36,133 nucleotides of DNA, from the NCBI RefSeq assembly GCF_014859565.1, contig NZ_JACUUA010000018.1:1-36133 (forward strand), given 5' to 3'. This document shows positions 17,766-27,037 of the stretch, piece by piece. Position 1 is the stretch's first letter, and each line of letters begins with the position of its first letter. The notes below the pieces were generated by a model, which was not told the origin of the DNA, did not search any database, and saw only the letters and a program-made list of their open reading frames with translations. Position numbers and translations under genes: made by a program. This DNA is from Marinospirillum sp. (GTDB lineage: Bacteria; Pseudomonadota; Gammaproteobacteria; Pseudomonadales; Halomonadaceae).

Positions 17766-19688
17766 ATGTCACACCAATCAGAACTCATCGCTGAAAATAT
17801 TCACGATTACCTGAAGCAGCATGAAAACAAAACCCTGTTACGTTTCATTACCTGTGGCAGTGTTGATGATGGCAAATCCACCCTGATCGGGCGTCTGTTG
17901 CATGACACCAAACTGATTTATGAAGATCAGCTGGCAGCCATCCAGCGCGACAGTAAAAAACACAACACCAGTGGTGAAGAGGTGGATCTGGCACTGCTGG
18001 TGGATGGTTTGCAGTCCGAGCGGGAGCAGGGCATCACCATTGATGTGGCTTACCGTTATTTCTCCACGGATCACCGCAAATACATCATTGCCGATACCCC
18101 CGGTCATGAGCAGTACACCCGCAACATGGCCACTGGTGCGTCTACCGCTCAGTTGGCGGTGATTCTGATTGATGCCCGTTATGGTGTGCAGACACAGACT
18201 CGCCGCCACAGCTTTATCTGTTCACTGCTGGGCATCCGCCATCTAGTGATTGCTGTGAACAAGATGGATCTGATGGGTTTCAGTCAGGAGACGTTCAACA
18301 GCATTCAGGCGGACTACCTGCATTTTGCCGAGCAGTTGAACAATCGCTCACAACTGGATATCCAGTTCATCCCCATGTCTGCCCTGAAAGGCGACAACGT
18401 GGTGAATGCCAGTGAACAGATGCCCTGGTATCAGGGACCAACACTGATGCAGTTGCTGGATAACCTTGAAATCACCAAAGACATCAATCTGCAGGATCTG
18501 CGTTTTCCGGTGCAGTATGTCAATCGTCCGAACTTGGATTTTCGTGGCTATTGCGGCACCCTGGCGTCCGGCGTGTTGACCGTCGGAGATGCCGTCAAGG
18601 TGTTGCCATCGGGCAAAACGGCCACCATTAAACAGCTGGTGACCTGGGATGGCGAGTTGCAGCAGGCCTGGCCGGGCCAGGCGCTGACACTGACACTGAA
18701 TGAAGAAATTGATATTTCCCGCGGGGATCTGATTACTCAACCGGACAGTCTGGTGGATACCGGCCAGGTACTGGATGCGCATCTGGTGTGGATGAGTGAG
18801 CAACCACTGCAAGTGGGCAAACAGTATGAGTTCAAGGTGGGCACCCAGACGGTCAGTAGTTATGTTACGGAGATTCACCACCAGATTGATGTGAACACCC
18901 TGCAGCAACACTCTGCTGACCATCTGCCGTTGAATGCCATCGGTCTGTGCCGGATCGAGGTTACCGCGCCGGTGGTGATTGACAGTTACGATACACGCCC
19001 CGCCACAGGTGGCTTTATTGTGATTGACCGGCTGAGTAATGCGACGCTTGCCGCTGGTATGATTGTGCGCAAGGCAGATACCGGGCCTTATGAGTTCAAG
19101 CAGCACGATAGCAAGTCGGAAGTGGTCTGGAATCACACCACCATTACTCCAGCCCTGAGAGCCACCCAAAAGAGCCAAATACCCCGTTGCATCTGGCTGA
19201 CCGGCCTGTCCGGTTCAGGCAAGTCCACCCTCGCCAATGCCCTGGAACAAGCCCTCTACAAGCAGGGCTACCACACCATGCTGCTGGATGGTGATAATGT
19301 GCGCCACGGCCTGTGTAAGGATCTGGGCATGACGGATGCTGATCGTTCGGAAAATATCCGCCGAGTGGCTGAGGTTGCCAGGTTAATGACTGAGGCAGGA
19401 TTGCTGGTGATCACTGCTTTCATTTCACCTTTCCGGAAAGACCGGGATGCAGCACGTGCCTTGTTTGCTGAAGGCGAGTTTATTGAAGTGCATGTGGATG
19501 CTCCGCTGGAGGTCTGTGAGGAGCGGGATCCGAAAGGCCTGTACAAAAAAGCCAGAAAGGGTGAAATCAAGGATTTCACCGGTGTGGATAGTGTTTACGA
19601 GAAACCAGAAAAACCGGAAGTGATCGTTAATACCAACGAACAATCACCCGAAGCTTTAGTAGAAATAATTATTAAAGCTATAAGGTAA
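17766..19688 (+). CDS. cysNC: Bifunctional sulfate adenylyltransferase subunit 1 / APS kinase CysNC (NodQ type)
   Basis: A 640 aa fusion. The N-terminal EF-Tu-like GTPase (CysN) has the P-loop GSVDDGKS at 31-38, the G3 motif DTPGHEQY near 110 and NKMD near 165, followed by beta-barrel domains. The C-terminal APS kinase (CysC) has its own P-loop GLSGSGKST at 480-488, [10 protein letters not shown] near 506 and SENIRRVAE. Together with CysD it converts sulfate to APS and then to PAPS, the sulfotransferase donor. The fused form is known as NodQ in rhizobia, where it supports sulfated Nod factors. It begins at the base after the cysD stop. rmlB starts 7 bases after it. Confidence 0.96.
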   Translation: MSHQSELIAENIHDYLKQHENKTLLRFITCGSVDDGKSTLIGRLLHDTKLIYEDQLAAIQRDSKKHNTSGEEVDLALLVDGLQSEREQGITIDVAYRYFSTDHRKYIIADTPGHEQYTRNMATGASTAQLAVILIDARYGVQTQTRRHSFICSLLGIRHLVIAVNKMDLMGFSQETFNSIQADYLHFAEQLNNRSQLDIQFIPMSALKGDNVVNASEQMPWYQGPTLMQLLDNLEITKDINLQDLRFPVQYVNRPNLDFRGYCGTLASGVLTVGDAVKVLPSGKTATIKQLVTWDGELQQAWPGQALTLTLNEEIDISRGDLITQPDSLVDTGQVLDAHLVWMSEQPLQVGKQYEFKVGTQTVSSYVTEIHHQIDVNTLQQHSADHLPLNAIGLCRIEVTAPVVIDSYDTRPATGGFIVIDRLSNATLAAGMIVRKADTGPYEFKQHDSKSEVVWNHTTITPALRATQKSQIPRCIWLTGLSGSGKSTLANALEQALYKQGYHTMLLDGDNVRHGLCKDLGMTDADRSENIRRVAEVARLMTEAGLLVITAFISPFRKDRDAARALFAEGEFIEVHVDAPLEVCEERDPKGLYKKARKGEIKDFTGVDSVYEKPEKPEVIVNTNEQSPEALVEIIIKAIR

Positions 19689-19695
19689 TTAAATT

Positions 19696-20769
19696 ATGAA
19701 ACTCCTCATCACTGGCGGCGCAGGTTTTATTGGTTCTGCTGTTATCCGCCACATCATCCACAGCACCCAAGATAGCGTAGTGAATGTTGATAAACTGACT
19801 TACGCAGGCAACCTGGAAAACCTCAGCCAGGTGAGTGACTCAGATCGCTATGCCTTTGTGCAAGTTGATATCTGCAACCGTGCTGAACTGGAACGTGTTT
19901 TTGCCGAACACCAGCCGGATGCCATCATGCACCTGGCGGCTGAAAGCCATGTCGATCGCTCGATAGATGGCCCCGCTGCTTTTATTGAAACCAACATCGT
20001 CGGCACCTATACCCTATTAGAAGTCGCCCGCAATTACTGGCAAGGCTTGGATGACACTCGACAACAAACTTTTCGCTTTCATCATATTTCTACTGATGAA
20101 GTCTACGGCGACCTGCCTCATCCCGATGAAAATGAAGAGGCCACTCAAAAGCTGTTTACAGAAACCACGGCCTACACCCCCAGCAGCCCTTACTCCGCCA
20201 GTAAAGCCAGTTCAGACCATCTGGTACGTGCCTGGCGCAGAACCTATGGCTTGCCAACCCTTGTTACCAACTGCTCTAACAACTACGGGCCTTACCACTT
20301 TCCAGAAAAGCTAGTGCCCTTGATGATCCTCAATGCTTTGGAAGGTAAAACGCTGCCGGTTTATGGTAAAGGCGATCAGATTCGTGACTGGCTCTATGTA
20401 GAGGATCATGCCCGCGCACTCTACAAGGTTGTGACAGAAGGTAAGATTGGTGAAACCTATAACATCGGCGGCCATAACGAAAAGCAGAACATCGACGTGG
20501 TACACACCATTTGCGATATCCTGCAGGAACTGGCCCCGGCTGCAACCCAATACCGAGATCTGATCACGCACGTACAAGACCGCCCCGGACATGACCGTCG
20601 CTACGCTATTGATGCCAGCAAAATCCAGCGTGAACTGGGTTGGCAACCGCAAGAAACCTTTGAATCGGGAATACGAAAAACCGTGAGCTGGTATCTTGAC
20701 AACCTGGAATGGTGTCGGCGTGTACAGGATGGCACCTACAAGCGTGAGCGTTTAGGCGCACTGATCTAA
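19696..20769 (+). CDS. rfbB: dTDP-glucose 4,6-dehydratase RmlB/RfbB
   Basis: Converts dTDP-glucose to dTDP-4-keto-6-deoxyglucose. The 357 aa length is typical. The NAD motif GGAGFIGS is at residues 7-14; [25 protein letters not shown], the catalytic STDEVYGDL and [13 protein letters not shown] (Tyr/Lys) are all present, as is [15 protein letters not shown]. It would normally sit next to rfbA, but here an ATPase gene and a DUF4276 gene (20789-22566) come between. No rmlC or rmlD lies in the window, so the keto intermediate is probably aminated by the DegT enzyme at 23460 rather than turned into rhamnose. Confidence 0.96.
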   Translation: MKLLITGGAGFIGSAVIRHIIHSTQDSVVNVDKLTYAGNLENLSQVSDSDRYAFVQVDICNRAELERVFAEHQPDAIMHLAAESHVDRSIDGPAAFIETNIVGTYTLLEVARNYWQGLDDTRQQTFRFHHISTDEVYGDLPHPDENEEATQKLFTETTAYTPSSPYSASKASSDHLVRAWRRTYGLPTLVTNCSNNYGPYHFPEKLVPLMILNALEGKTLPVYGKGDQIRDWLYVEDHARALYKVVTEGKIGETYNIGGHNEKQNIDVVHTICDILQELAPAATQYRDLITHVQDRPGHDRRYAIDASKIQRELGWQPQETFESGIRKTVSWYLDNLEWCRRVQDGTYKRERLGALI

Positions 20770-20788
20770 CAACAAAACAGGATTAGCC

Positions 20789-21961
20789 ATGTTTCTGAAA
20801 GCCTTACACCTCAACGGCTTGCTCAGCTTTGGCACAGAATCTAAAGCCGTTGAGCTGGGTAACCTGAATATACTGATCGGCCCGAATGGCTCCGGCAAAT
20901 CAAATTTTATTGAAGCCATAGACTTGTTGCGTGCTGCACCTACTGATTTCAGTACTTTTTTAAGTGATGGAGGCGGCATACGTGACTGGTTGTGGAAGGG
21001 AGGGCTACAAGGTAAGCAAGCCCGTGCACGCCTTGACGCAGTGCTCGATAACCCGAACGGTCCGCAGCCACTGCGTTACAGCCTGGAATTTATCGAAGAA
21101 TACCAGCGCTTCACTATAGAAGATGAACGTGTTGAAAACGAAACCCCGACAGAAGGACACGCCAACCCCTATTTTTACTACCATTTTAATCAAGGACGGC
21201 CAACGCTCAATGTAAAGGGTAATAACCGCGAGCTACGGCGTGAAGACATCGAGTTCAACCGCTCCATTCTGGCCCAGCGCAAAGACCCCGAACAATACCC
21301 GGAAATTACCTATCTGGGCAAAGCACTAGGTAAAATCGGGCTGTATCGAGAGTGGAGTTTTGGCCGGTTTACCAAGCCACGTATCCCGCAAAAAGCGGAC
21401 TTGCCCAACGAACACTTGCTGCCGGATGCCAGCAACCTCGGCCTGGTGTTGAACAGACTGCGACGTGATCCGGCAGCCAAACAGAAACTCCTGGAAGCGT
21501 TAAGCAACCTCTACGAAGGCATAGACGACTTCGATGTTCAGATAGAAGGCGGCACAGTGCAGGTATTCTTCCAGGAAGGGCGCAACATGATACCGGCAAC
21601 CCGGCTGTCAGATGGAACGCTGCGCTACCTGTGCTTGCTGGCAATACTCTGCCATCCCCAGCCGCAACCGCTTATCTGCATTGAAGAGCCTGAACTGGGC
21701 TTGCACCCTGACATACTGCCGGTGATTGCAGACCTGCTGATTGAAGCCTCAGAAAGAACCCAGTTGATAGTAACAACCCATTCGGATGTGCTGGTTGATG
21801 CCATGACAAGTCAGCCTGAAAGTATTCTGGTATGTGAACGTGATATCGAAAACGGTACCCGAATAAATCGACTGAATAAGGAAGAATTACAGCCCTGGCT
21901 GCAGAAATATCGCCTGGGGCAATTATGGACAAGTGGCGAGCTGGGAGGCACACGATGGTAA
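20789..21961 (+). CDS. RecF/OLD-like AAA ATPase
   Basis: A 390 aa SMC/RecF-type ATPase without its own nuclease domain. It starts with FLKALHLNGLLSFG, then Walker A GPNGSGKSN at 31-39. After a central insertion come the signature-like LSDGTLRYL, Walker B ICIEEPELGLHPDIL (about 296-310) and the His switch in VTTHSDVL. These motifs match the AAA_21/OLD ATPase group found in defence systems such as class 2 OLD and PARIS. It overlaps the downstream DUF4276 gene by 7 bases, so the two are coupled. It lies between rmlB and rmlA, where no ATPase is needed for sugar synthesis. GC content looks like that of its neighbours. Confidence 0.9.
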   Translation: MFLKALHLNGLLSFGTESKAVELGNLNILIGPNGSGKSNFIEAIDLLRAAPTDFSTFLSDGGGIRDWLWKGGLQGKQARARLDAVLDNPNGPQPLRYSLEFIEEYQRFTIEDERVENETPTEGHANPYFYYHFNQGRPTLNVKGNNRELRREDIEFNRSILAQRKDPEQYPEITYLGKALGKIGLYREWSFGRFTKPRIPQKADLPNEHLLPDASNLGLVLNRLRRDPAAKQKLLEALSNLYEGIDDFDVQIEGGTVQVFFQEGRNMIPATRLSDGTLRYLCLLAILCHPQPQPLICIEEPELGLHPDILPVIADLLIEASERTQLIVTTHSDVLVDAMTSQPESILVCERDIENGTRINRLNKEELQPWLQKYRLGQLWTSGELGGTRW

Positions 21962-22566
21962 CCCTATATATAGAGGGGGGTGGTGATGCTCCCCAGTTGA
22001 AGGCACGTTGCCGCAAAGCGTTCAACAAATTCATCGAAAAAATGGGTTTTAAAGGCAAAATGCCAAAACTGGTAGCCTGCGGCAGCAGACGCAATGCTTA
22101 CGAGCAATTTTGTACTGCCGTCGCACAAGGTAAAAACGCACTCTTGCTGGTCGACAGTGAGGCACCCGTAGTCAAGGCGCACGAGTTCAATGCCTGGTTG
22201 CACGTGCAGTCGCGTGAAGGGGATAGCTGGACAATGCCCGCCCAAGCCACACCTGAATCCTGTCACCTGATGGTCGAGTGCATGGAAAACTGGTTTCTGG
22301 CCGATATTCCGGCTTTGCAAGCCTATTATGGTGCCGGTTTCAAAGCAGATAAGTTACCCAGTGTTAGCCAAGGGCTTGAAAAAGTGAGTAAGCAGCAAGT
22401 CTATCACGGCTTGAAGCAAGCAGCCCAGTCGACCCGTAAGGGCAGCTACAGCAAGGGTGATCACTCCTTTGCCATTCTGGAACAGATCAACCCCGATAAC
22501 GTCACGGCTGCCAGCGAATGGGCTTCCCACTTCAAGCAACGCTTACAGACGGAAATGGGTGTTTAG
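21955..22566 (+). CDS. DUF4276 family protein (partner of the ATPase, TOPRIM-like motifs)
   Basis: A 203 aa protein. The start ATG 21955 overlaps the ATPase stop (ATGGTAA); an upstream TTG/ATG at 21925 lies inside the ATPase gene. Recognisable points are YIEGGGD near the N-terminus (Glu7, Asp11), LLLVDSEAP (Asp67, Glu69), the DUF4276 hallmark CMENWFLAD (about 109-117), and a C-terminal YSKGDHSFAIL segment. An early Glu followed by a D-x-E at the end of a hydrophobic strand resembles a TOPRIM-type metal site, which would make it a nuclease paired with the ATPase. That link is my inference, and no activity is established here. Confidence 0.82.
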   Translation: MVTLYIEGGGDAPQLKARCRKAFNKFIEKMGFKGKMPKLVACGSRRNAYEQFCTAVAQGKNALLLVDSEAPVVKAHEFNAWLHVQSREGDSWTMPAQATPESCHLMVECMENWFLADIPALQAYYGAGFKADKLPSVSQGLEKVSKQQVYHGLKQAAQSTRKGSYSKGDHSFAILEQINPDNVTAASEWASHFKQRLQTEMGV

Positions 22567-22593
22567 GCACACACAATATTCAAGGTGTAATAC

Positions 22594-23463
22594 ATGAAAG
22601 GCATTATCCTCGCCGGTGGTTCCGGCACCCGTTTGTATCCCATCACCAAGGGTGTGTCAAAGCAGTTGCTGCCGATTTATGACAAGCCGATGATCTATTA
22701 TCCGCTGTCTGTGCTGATGCTGGCGGGTATTCGTGACATTCTGATCATCTCTACACCGGAAGATCGCCCCAACTTTGAAAAGCTGCTGGGTGATGGCAGC
22801 AACTTCGGTATACAGCTCAGTTATGCGCAGCAGCCTAGTCCAGATGGACTGGCTCAGGCATTCATCATCGGTGAAGACTTCATTGGCAAGGACAGTGTTT
22901 GCCTGGTGCTGGGTGACAATATTTTTTATGGTCAGGGTTTTTCACCCAAGTTGAAACAAGCAGCTGCCCGCACTTCCGGTGCTACCGTATTTGGATATCA
23001 AGTCAAAGACCCGGAACGCTTTGGCGTCGTCGCCTTTGATGACAACAACAAAGCGATCTCCATTGAAGAAAAACCCGAACACCCTAAATCTCACTACGCC
23101 GTAACCGGACTCTATTTCTATGATAACGATGTGGTGGAAATTGCCAAGCAGGTACAACCTTCTCATCGCGGTGAGCTGGAAATCACCAGCGTCAACCAAG
23201 CCTACCTTCAGCGCGGTGATCTGAACGTGGAGCTGTTAGGTAGAGGGTTTGCCTGGCTGGATACCGGCACTCATGAAAGCCTGCTGGAAGCGGCCCAGTT
23301 TGTTGAAACCATTGAAAAACGCCAGGGTTACAAGATTGCCTGTCTGGAAGAAATCGCCTGGCGCAATGGCTGGCTCAGCAATGGGGCGCTGGAGCAGCAG
23401 GGCAAGGCATTAAGCAAAAATGGTTATGGCCAATACCTGCTGGGCCTGGTGAAAGAAGCATGA
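22594..23463 (+). CDS. rfbA: Glucose-1-phosphate thymidylyltransferase RmlA/RfbA
   Basis: Makes dTDP-glucose from dTTP and glucose-1-phosphate. The 289 aa length is standard. [13 protein letters not shown] at residues 6-18, then [45 protein letters not shown] and [14 protein letters not shown] cover the whole active site. It ends in an ATGA overlap with the aminotransferase gene, tying it to amino-sugar synthesis. The RmlB gene that uses its product is 1.8 kb upstream, beyond the ATPase-DUF4276 pair. Confidence 0.97.
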   Translation: MKGIILAGGSGTRLYPITKGVSKQLLPIYDKPMIYYPLSVLMLAGIRDILIISTPEDRPNFEKLLGDGSNFGIQLSYAQQPSPDGLAQAFIIGEDFIGKDSVCLVLGDNIFYGQGFSPKLKQAAARTSGATVFGYQVKDPERFGVVAFDDNNKAISIEEKPEHPKSHYAVTGLYFYDNDVVEIAKQVQPSHRGELEITSVNQAYLQRGDLNVELLGRGFAWLDTGTHESLLEAAQFVETIEKRQGYKIACLEEIAWRNGWLSNGALEQQGKALSKNGYGQYLLGLVKEA

Positions 23464-24572
23464 GCCAGCCGATTATTCCGGTCACCAGACCTTACCTGCC
23501 CAGCAGAGAAAAGCTTGATCAATACATCGATGGCATTTACGAGCGCAATTGGCTGACCAACAACGGGCCGCTAGTACAAGAGCTTACCCAACGCCTAGAA
23601 GACTATTTGGGTGTGGAAAACTTGCTATTAGTCACTAATGGCACCCTGGCACTGCAAATTGCCTATAAGGTTTTAGGTATCACCGAGCCAGTCAAACAAG
23701 CCCCCGCTGAAGCCATAACAACACCTTTTACTTTTATTGCCACCGCTAGCTCACTGAAGTGGGAAGGCGTGCAGCCTGTTTTTGCTGATATCGACCCAGA
23801 TACCTGGTGTTTAGACCCAGCCAATATTGAAGCCGCCATTAGCCCGAATACTCGGGCTATCCTACCGGTGCATGTTTTTGGCAACGCCTGTGAAGTAGAA
23901 ACCATCGACGCTATTGCCCAAAAGCACAAATTAAAAGTCATCTACGATGCCTCCCACGCCTTCGGTGTGAAGTATAAAGGCGAAAGCCTGCTTAAACACG
24001 GCGATGCCGCCACCCTCAGCTTCCACGCCACCAAGCTTTTTCACACCGTAGAAGGCGGAGCGATTATCTTCAAGCGCAAAGAAGATCTGGAGCGGGCGAA
24101 GAAAATGATCAACTTTGGCATTACTGGACCAGAAACGATTGAGTGTCTGGGTATCAATGCCAAGTTGAATGAACTACAAGCCGCGATGGGGTTGTCTGTA
24201 TTGGATGAAATGGAAGCTAACTTAAAGGCTCGTTCCGAGGTATGGCACCGCTACGAACAGTCCCTAAGTCAGGTCTTGCAACTGCAAGTCAAGCCAGAAA
24301 AACTGGATTATAACTACGCTTACTTCCCGGTGGTGTTCGAAAGCGAAGAAAAGGCTGTGCAAGTAGCGGCCATGCTAAAGGAAAACGGCGTACTGGCAAG
24401 GCGGTATTTCTATCCATCATTGGAATCCGTGGAATCTTTGGGAGCAGAGGCAGATCAGCCTATATCGAAAGACATTGCCAGCCGGATACTCTGCCTGCCA
24501 ATTTTTGATCAGCTTTCCCAGGCCGACCAACAAAAGATTATTAATTTTATTACGGCGGAGCTGGAGGCATGA
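23460..24572 (+). CDS. DegT/DnrJ/EryC1 sugar aminotransferase, VioA-like
   Basis: PLP-dependent transaminase of 370 aa. The opening [18 protein letters not shown]...NWLTNNGPL resembles VioA-type enzymes that make dTDP-4-amino-4,6-dideoxyglucose from dTDP-4-keto-6-deoxyglucose. The PLP lysine is Lys192 in [14 protein letters not shown]; the aspartate is in IYDASHAFG. With RmlA/RmlB and no RmlC/RmlD, the likely product is dTDP-viosamine or a similar amino sugar; regiochemistry (C3 or C4) cannot be proven from sequence. It overlaps both neighbours by ATGA junctions. No acetyl- or formyltransferase to cap the amine is visible in the window; WbqC next door may take part. Confidence 0.88.
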   Translation: MSQPIIPVTRPYLPSREKLDQYIDGIYERNWLTNNGPLVQELTQRLEDYLGVENLLLVTNGTLALQIAYKVLGITEPVKQAPAEAITTPFTFIATASSLKWEGVQPVFADIDPDTWCLDPANIEAAISPNTRAILPVHVFGNACEVETIDAIAQKHKLKVIYDASHAFGVKYKGESLLKHGDAATLSFHATKLFHTVEGGAIIFKRKEDLERAKKMINFGITGPETIECLGINAKLNELQAAMGLSVLDEMEANLKARSEVWHRYEQSLSQVLQLQVKPEKLDYNYAYFPVVFESEEKAVQVAAMLKENGVLARRYFYPSLESVESLGAEADQPISKDIASRILCLPIFDQLSQADQQKIINFITAELEA

Positions 24573-25258
24573 AGCTAGCAATAATGCAGCCATACCTATT
24601 CCCTTACATCGGCTATTTTCAGCTGATTTATGCTGCTGATCTTTTTCTGATCTATGACGATGTGGCTTATATAAAAAGAGGCTTTGTTAATAGAAACAAT
24701 ATTTTATCGCCTAATGGTGTTATTAGGTTTACTGTTTCCGTACCAGGCGCATCATTAAATAAAAAGTTTTCTGACCTTGAGTTTTCGAATGATGTAGCCA
24801 AGGTACTGAAAACTATTGACCATAGTTACACCAAAGCGCCTTATTTTAACGATGTCTTTCCAGTAATTCAGGGGGTTATGGAACTTAAAGATCGATCAAT
24901 CGCAACAGTATGCCAAAAAAGTTTTGAGGACCTTTTTTCCTATCTTGGTATAGAAAAACAGTTCAAGAAAACCAGTGAACTTGACTACGACCGCTCTGTC
25001 TCTGCCCGTGATCGTCTGATTGCGCTGTGTCATCAGCTCGAAGCTGATTGTTACCTTAATACACCGGGAGGCCGTAAACTGTATGCTAAGCAAGATTTTG
25101 CCGAGAAAGGGATTGATTTGAAGTTTGTTGACACGTTACCGATGGAATACTCGCAGGGTGTTAACATGTTTGTTCCCAATTTATCAATTATTGATATGCT
25201 GATGAACTGTTCTCCGGAAGAGGTAAGATATTTATTGGGTCGCTATGAGTTGTCTTAG
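24569..25258 (+). CDS. WbqC-like family protein
   Basis: A 229 aa protein of the WbqC family, recognised by its N-terminus [20 protein letters not shown], the YDDVAYIKRGFVNRN segment and the C-terminal MPFYSQG-like stretch (here MEYSQGVNMF) followed by SIIDMLMN. Members are frequent in O-antigen and capsule loci beside amino-sugar aminotransferases, and a role in modifying the amino group is plausible but not shown here. ATGA overlap with the aminotransferase. The first third is AT-rich (one counted line, 24661-24720, has 18 G/C of 60) and the last part is near 50%. Confidence 0.88.
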   Translation: MKLAIMQPYLFPYIGYFQLIYAADLFLIYDDVAYIKRGFVNRNNILSPNGVIRFTVSVPGASLNKKFSDLEFSNDVAKVLKTIDHSYTKAPYFNDVFPVIQGVMELKDRSIATVCQKSFEDLFSYLGIEKQFKKTSELDYDRSVSARDRLIALCHQLEADCYLNTPGGRKLYAKQDFAEKGIDLKFVDTLPMEYSQGVNMFVPNLSIIDMLMNCSPEEVRYLLGRYELS

Positions 25259-25292
25259 CTATAAATGTGGTTTTGATGTAAATAATTTATTG

Positions 25293-25299
25293 AAGTGAG
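25293..25299 (+). promoter_or_regulatory. Ribosome-binding site fixing the first sulfotransferase start
   Basis: AAGTGAG lies 7 bases before ATG 25307. The alternative in-frame GTG at 25295 falls within this site and is therefore less likely. Confidence 0.5.
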
Positions 25300-25306
25300 A
25301 ATTTAC

Positions 25307-26326
25307 ATGGCTGAGCTAGAGTCAAGGGTAAAGAATTTTTCACGTGTATCAGATTTGGAAATACTGTTAGCAGAGTTAAATGAAAATCTTGCTACAGCCA
25401 ATGAAAAATATCTTGACAATAGAATAGAGCAATATTCAAAAATTTTTATAGTAGGCCCACTCCGCTCTGGAACTACACTGTTTACTCAGTGGCTTGCCAA
25501 CACCGGCCTTGTCGCCTACCCAACCAATCTGCTGTCTCGTTTCTTTGGAGCGCCTCTGGTAGGTGCAAAAATTCAGCAATTATTGACGGACCCACGTTAC
25601 AACTTTCGTAACGAAATTCTCGACTTCAACTCGGACATCAGCTTCAGCTCCGATAACGGTAAAACCAAAGGTGCATTGGCCCCGAATGAATTTTGGTATT
25701 TTTGGCGACGCTTCTTGCCCTTCGATGAACTGGATTACATGCCAGCGGACGAACTAAAACAAAAAGCCAACCTGGCAGGTTTACGGGATGAACTGAATGC
25801 ACTGGCGAATATTTTCGAAAAACCCTTCGCTATGAAAGCCATGATCATGAACCAGAACATTCCAGAGCTGGCAGAACAGTTCGATAAGCCCCTGTTTATC
25901 TGGGTTCGGCGCGACCCGATCTTCAATATTCAGTCAGCACTGGAAGCTCGAAAACGTCAGTACGGCGATATAAACACCTGGTATTCTTTCAAGATTAAAG
26001 AATACCCCCATCTCAAAGATCTGAGCCCGCTGGAATCCGTTGCTGGCCAGATTGCTGCCATTAACAATTCAGTAGAGCGCGGCATTGCCGAATTGCCAAA
26101 CCACAAGAAACTGGTTGTTCAGTACGAAGACTTCTGTCAGCGGCCAGAATACTACTACAATGAAATCTCCTGCCGGATGATAGATCAGGGTGGGGTAAGT
26201 GCTGATCAGGTGCCGAAATATACTGGGGAGACGAGTTTCGCCAATACCAATCGTTGGCGGTTAGAGGAGTATTCGCAGGCAGATGCAGAGCGGGTTTATG
26301 AAGCAGTCACAACGGGCAAGGAATAA
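25307..26326 (+). CDS. Sulfotransferase (PAPS-dependent, Sulfotransfer_3-like)
   Basis: A 339 aa P-loop sulfotransferase. The 5'-phosphosulfate-binding loop is GPLRSGTT at residues 50-57, and the 3'-phosphate-binding region is VRRDPIFNIQSAL at about 200-212 (Arg and Ser conserved). VQYEDFCQRP near the C-terminus is also typical. It would transfer sulfate from PAPS, made by CysD/CysNC in the same operon, to a sugar hydroxyl of the repeat unit. It has no signal peptide and is cytoplasmic. Base composition jumps from AT-rich (17 of 60 G/C in 25381-25440) to GC-rich (35 of 60 in 25501-25560) just at the PAPS loop, suggesting a recombinant gene. Confidence 0.9.
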   Translation: MAELESRVKNFSRVSDLEILLAELNENLATANEKYLDNRIEQYSKIFIVGPLRSGTTLFTQWLANTGLVAYPTNLLSRFFGAPLVGAKIQQLLTDPRYNFRNEILDFNSDISFSSDNGKTKGALAPNEFWYFWRRFLPFDELDYMPADELKQKANLAGLRDELNALANIFEKPFAMKAMIMNQNIPELAEQFDKPLFIWVRRDPIFNIQSALEARKRQYGDINTWYSFKIKEYPHLKDLSPLESVAGQIAAINNSVERGIAELPNHKKLVVQYEDFCQRPEYYYNEISCRMIDQGGVSADQVPKYTGETSFANTNRWRLEEYSQADAERVYEAVTTGKE

Positions 26327-26334
26327 GCAAAATC

Positions 26335-27021
26335 GTGTTAGGAAAAATTAAAAATCGTGTTCGCCAGAAGGCAACAGAGCTGCGTAACCAGCGTAAAGCC
26401 TCTGGCAAAGTTAAGTATTTCTGTATAGGCCGAAACAAGACAGGGACGACCTCGCTGAAGCGTGCTTTTGAAGATTTAGGCTATCCGATAGGAAACCAGC
26501 GCAACGCAGAGATTCTCACCAGCGAGCATTACTTTGAAGGAAACTTCCAGCCCATCATTGATTACTGCAAAACTGCCCAGGTCTTTCAGGATGTACCATT
26601 CAGCTACCCGGAAACCTATAAGAATCTGGATAAAGCCTACCCTGGCAGCAAGTTTATACTCACAATCCGTGATGATGAAGAGCAGTGGTACCGGTCGATC
26701 ACCCGCTTTCACGCCAAGAAATTTGGTAAGGATGGAAGAATACCGTCTGCTGAAGACCTGAAAAGCGCAACCTATGTGCAGCCGGGCTTTATGTACAACG
26801 TTGTTCGGGTGCACGGCACACCTGACAATGACCCCTACAATAAAGAGATTATGGTTACCCACTACAAGCAATATAATCAGGAAGTTATTGATTACTTTAA
26901 AGACCGTCCGGATGATTTGCTGGTGATTAATATTGCCGCAAAAGGCGCGTACCAGAAATTCGTAAATTTTCTGGGTGTGGATTCGCCGTTTGAAGAATTC
27001 CCTTGGGAGAACAAAACCTGA
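26335..27021 (+). CDS. Second sulfotransferase family protein
   Basis: A 228 aa P-loop protein unlike the preceding sulfotransferase in length and sequence. The PAPS loop GRNKTGTTSL lies at 32-41, and TIRDDEEQWYRSITRFH (about 110-126) fits the 3'-phosphate site of the Sulfotransfer_4-type family; a C-terminal FPWEN end is also usual there. The N-terminal 25 residues are strongly basic (RVRQKATELRNQRK). It starts at GTG 26335, with AAGGAA about 9 bases upstream, 8 bases after the first sulfotransferase. Together they suggest that the repeat unit is sulfated at two positions or on two sugars. Confidence 0.86.
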   Translation: MLGKIKNRVRQKATELRNQRKASGKVKYFCIGRNKTGTTSLKRAFEDLGYPIGNQRNAEILTSEHYFEGNFQPIIDYCKTAQVFQDVPFSYPETYKNLDKAYPGSKFILTIRDDEEQWYRSITRFHAKKFGKDGRIPSAEDLKSATYVQPGFMYNVVRVHGTPDNDPYNKEIMVTHYKQYNQEVIDYFKDRPDDLLVINIAAKGAYQKFVNFLGVDSPFEEFPWENKT

Positions 27022-27037
27022 TGCGGTGCTACGCTGA

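Noticed and set aside
18348..19178. 276-codon open frame on the minus strand opposite cysNC
   Set aside because: A shadow of CysNC coding sequence, with low-complexity His/Gln-rich translation and no homology I can see.
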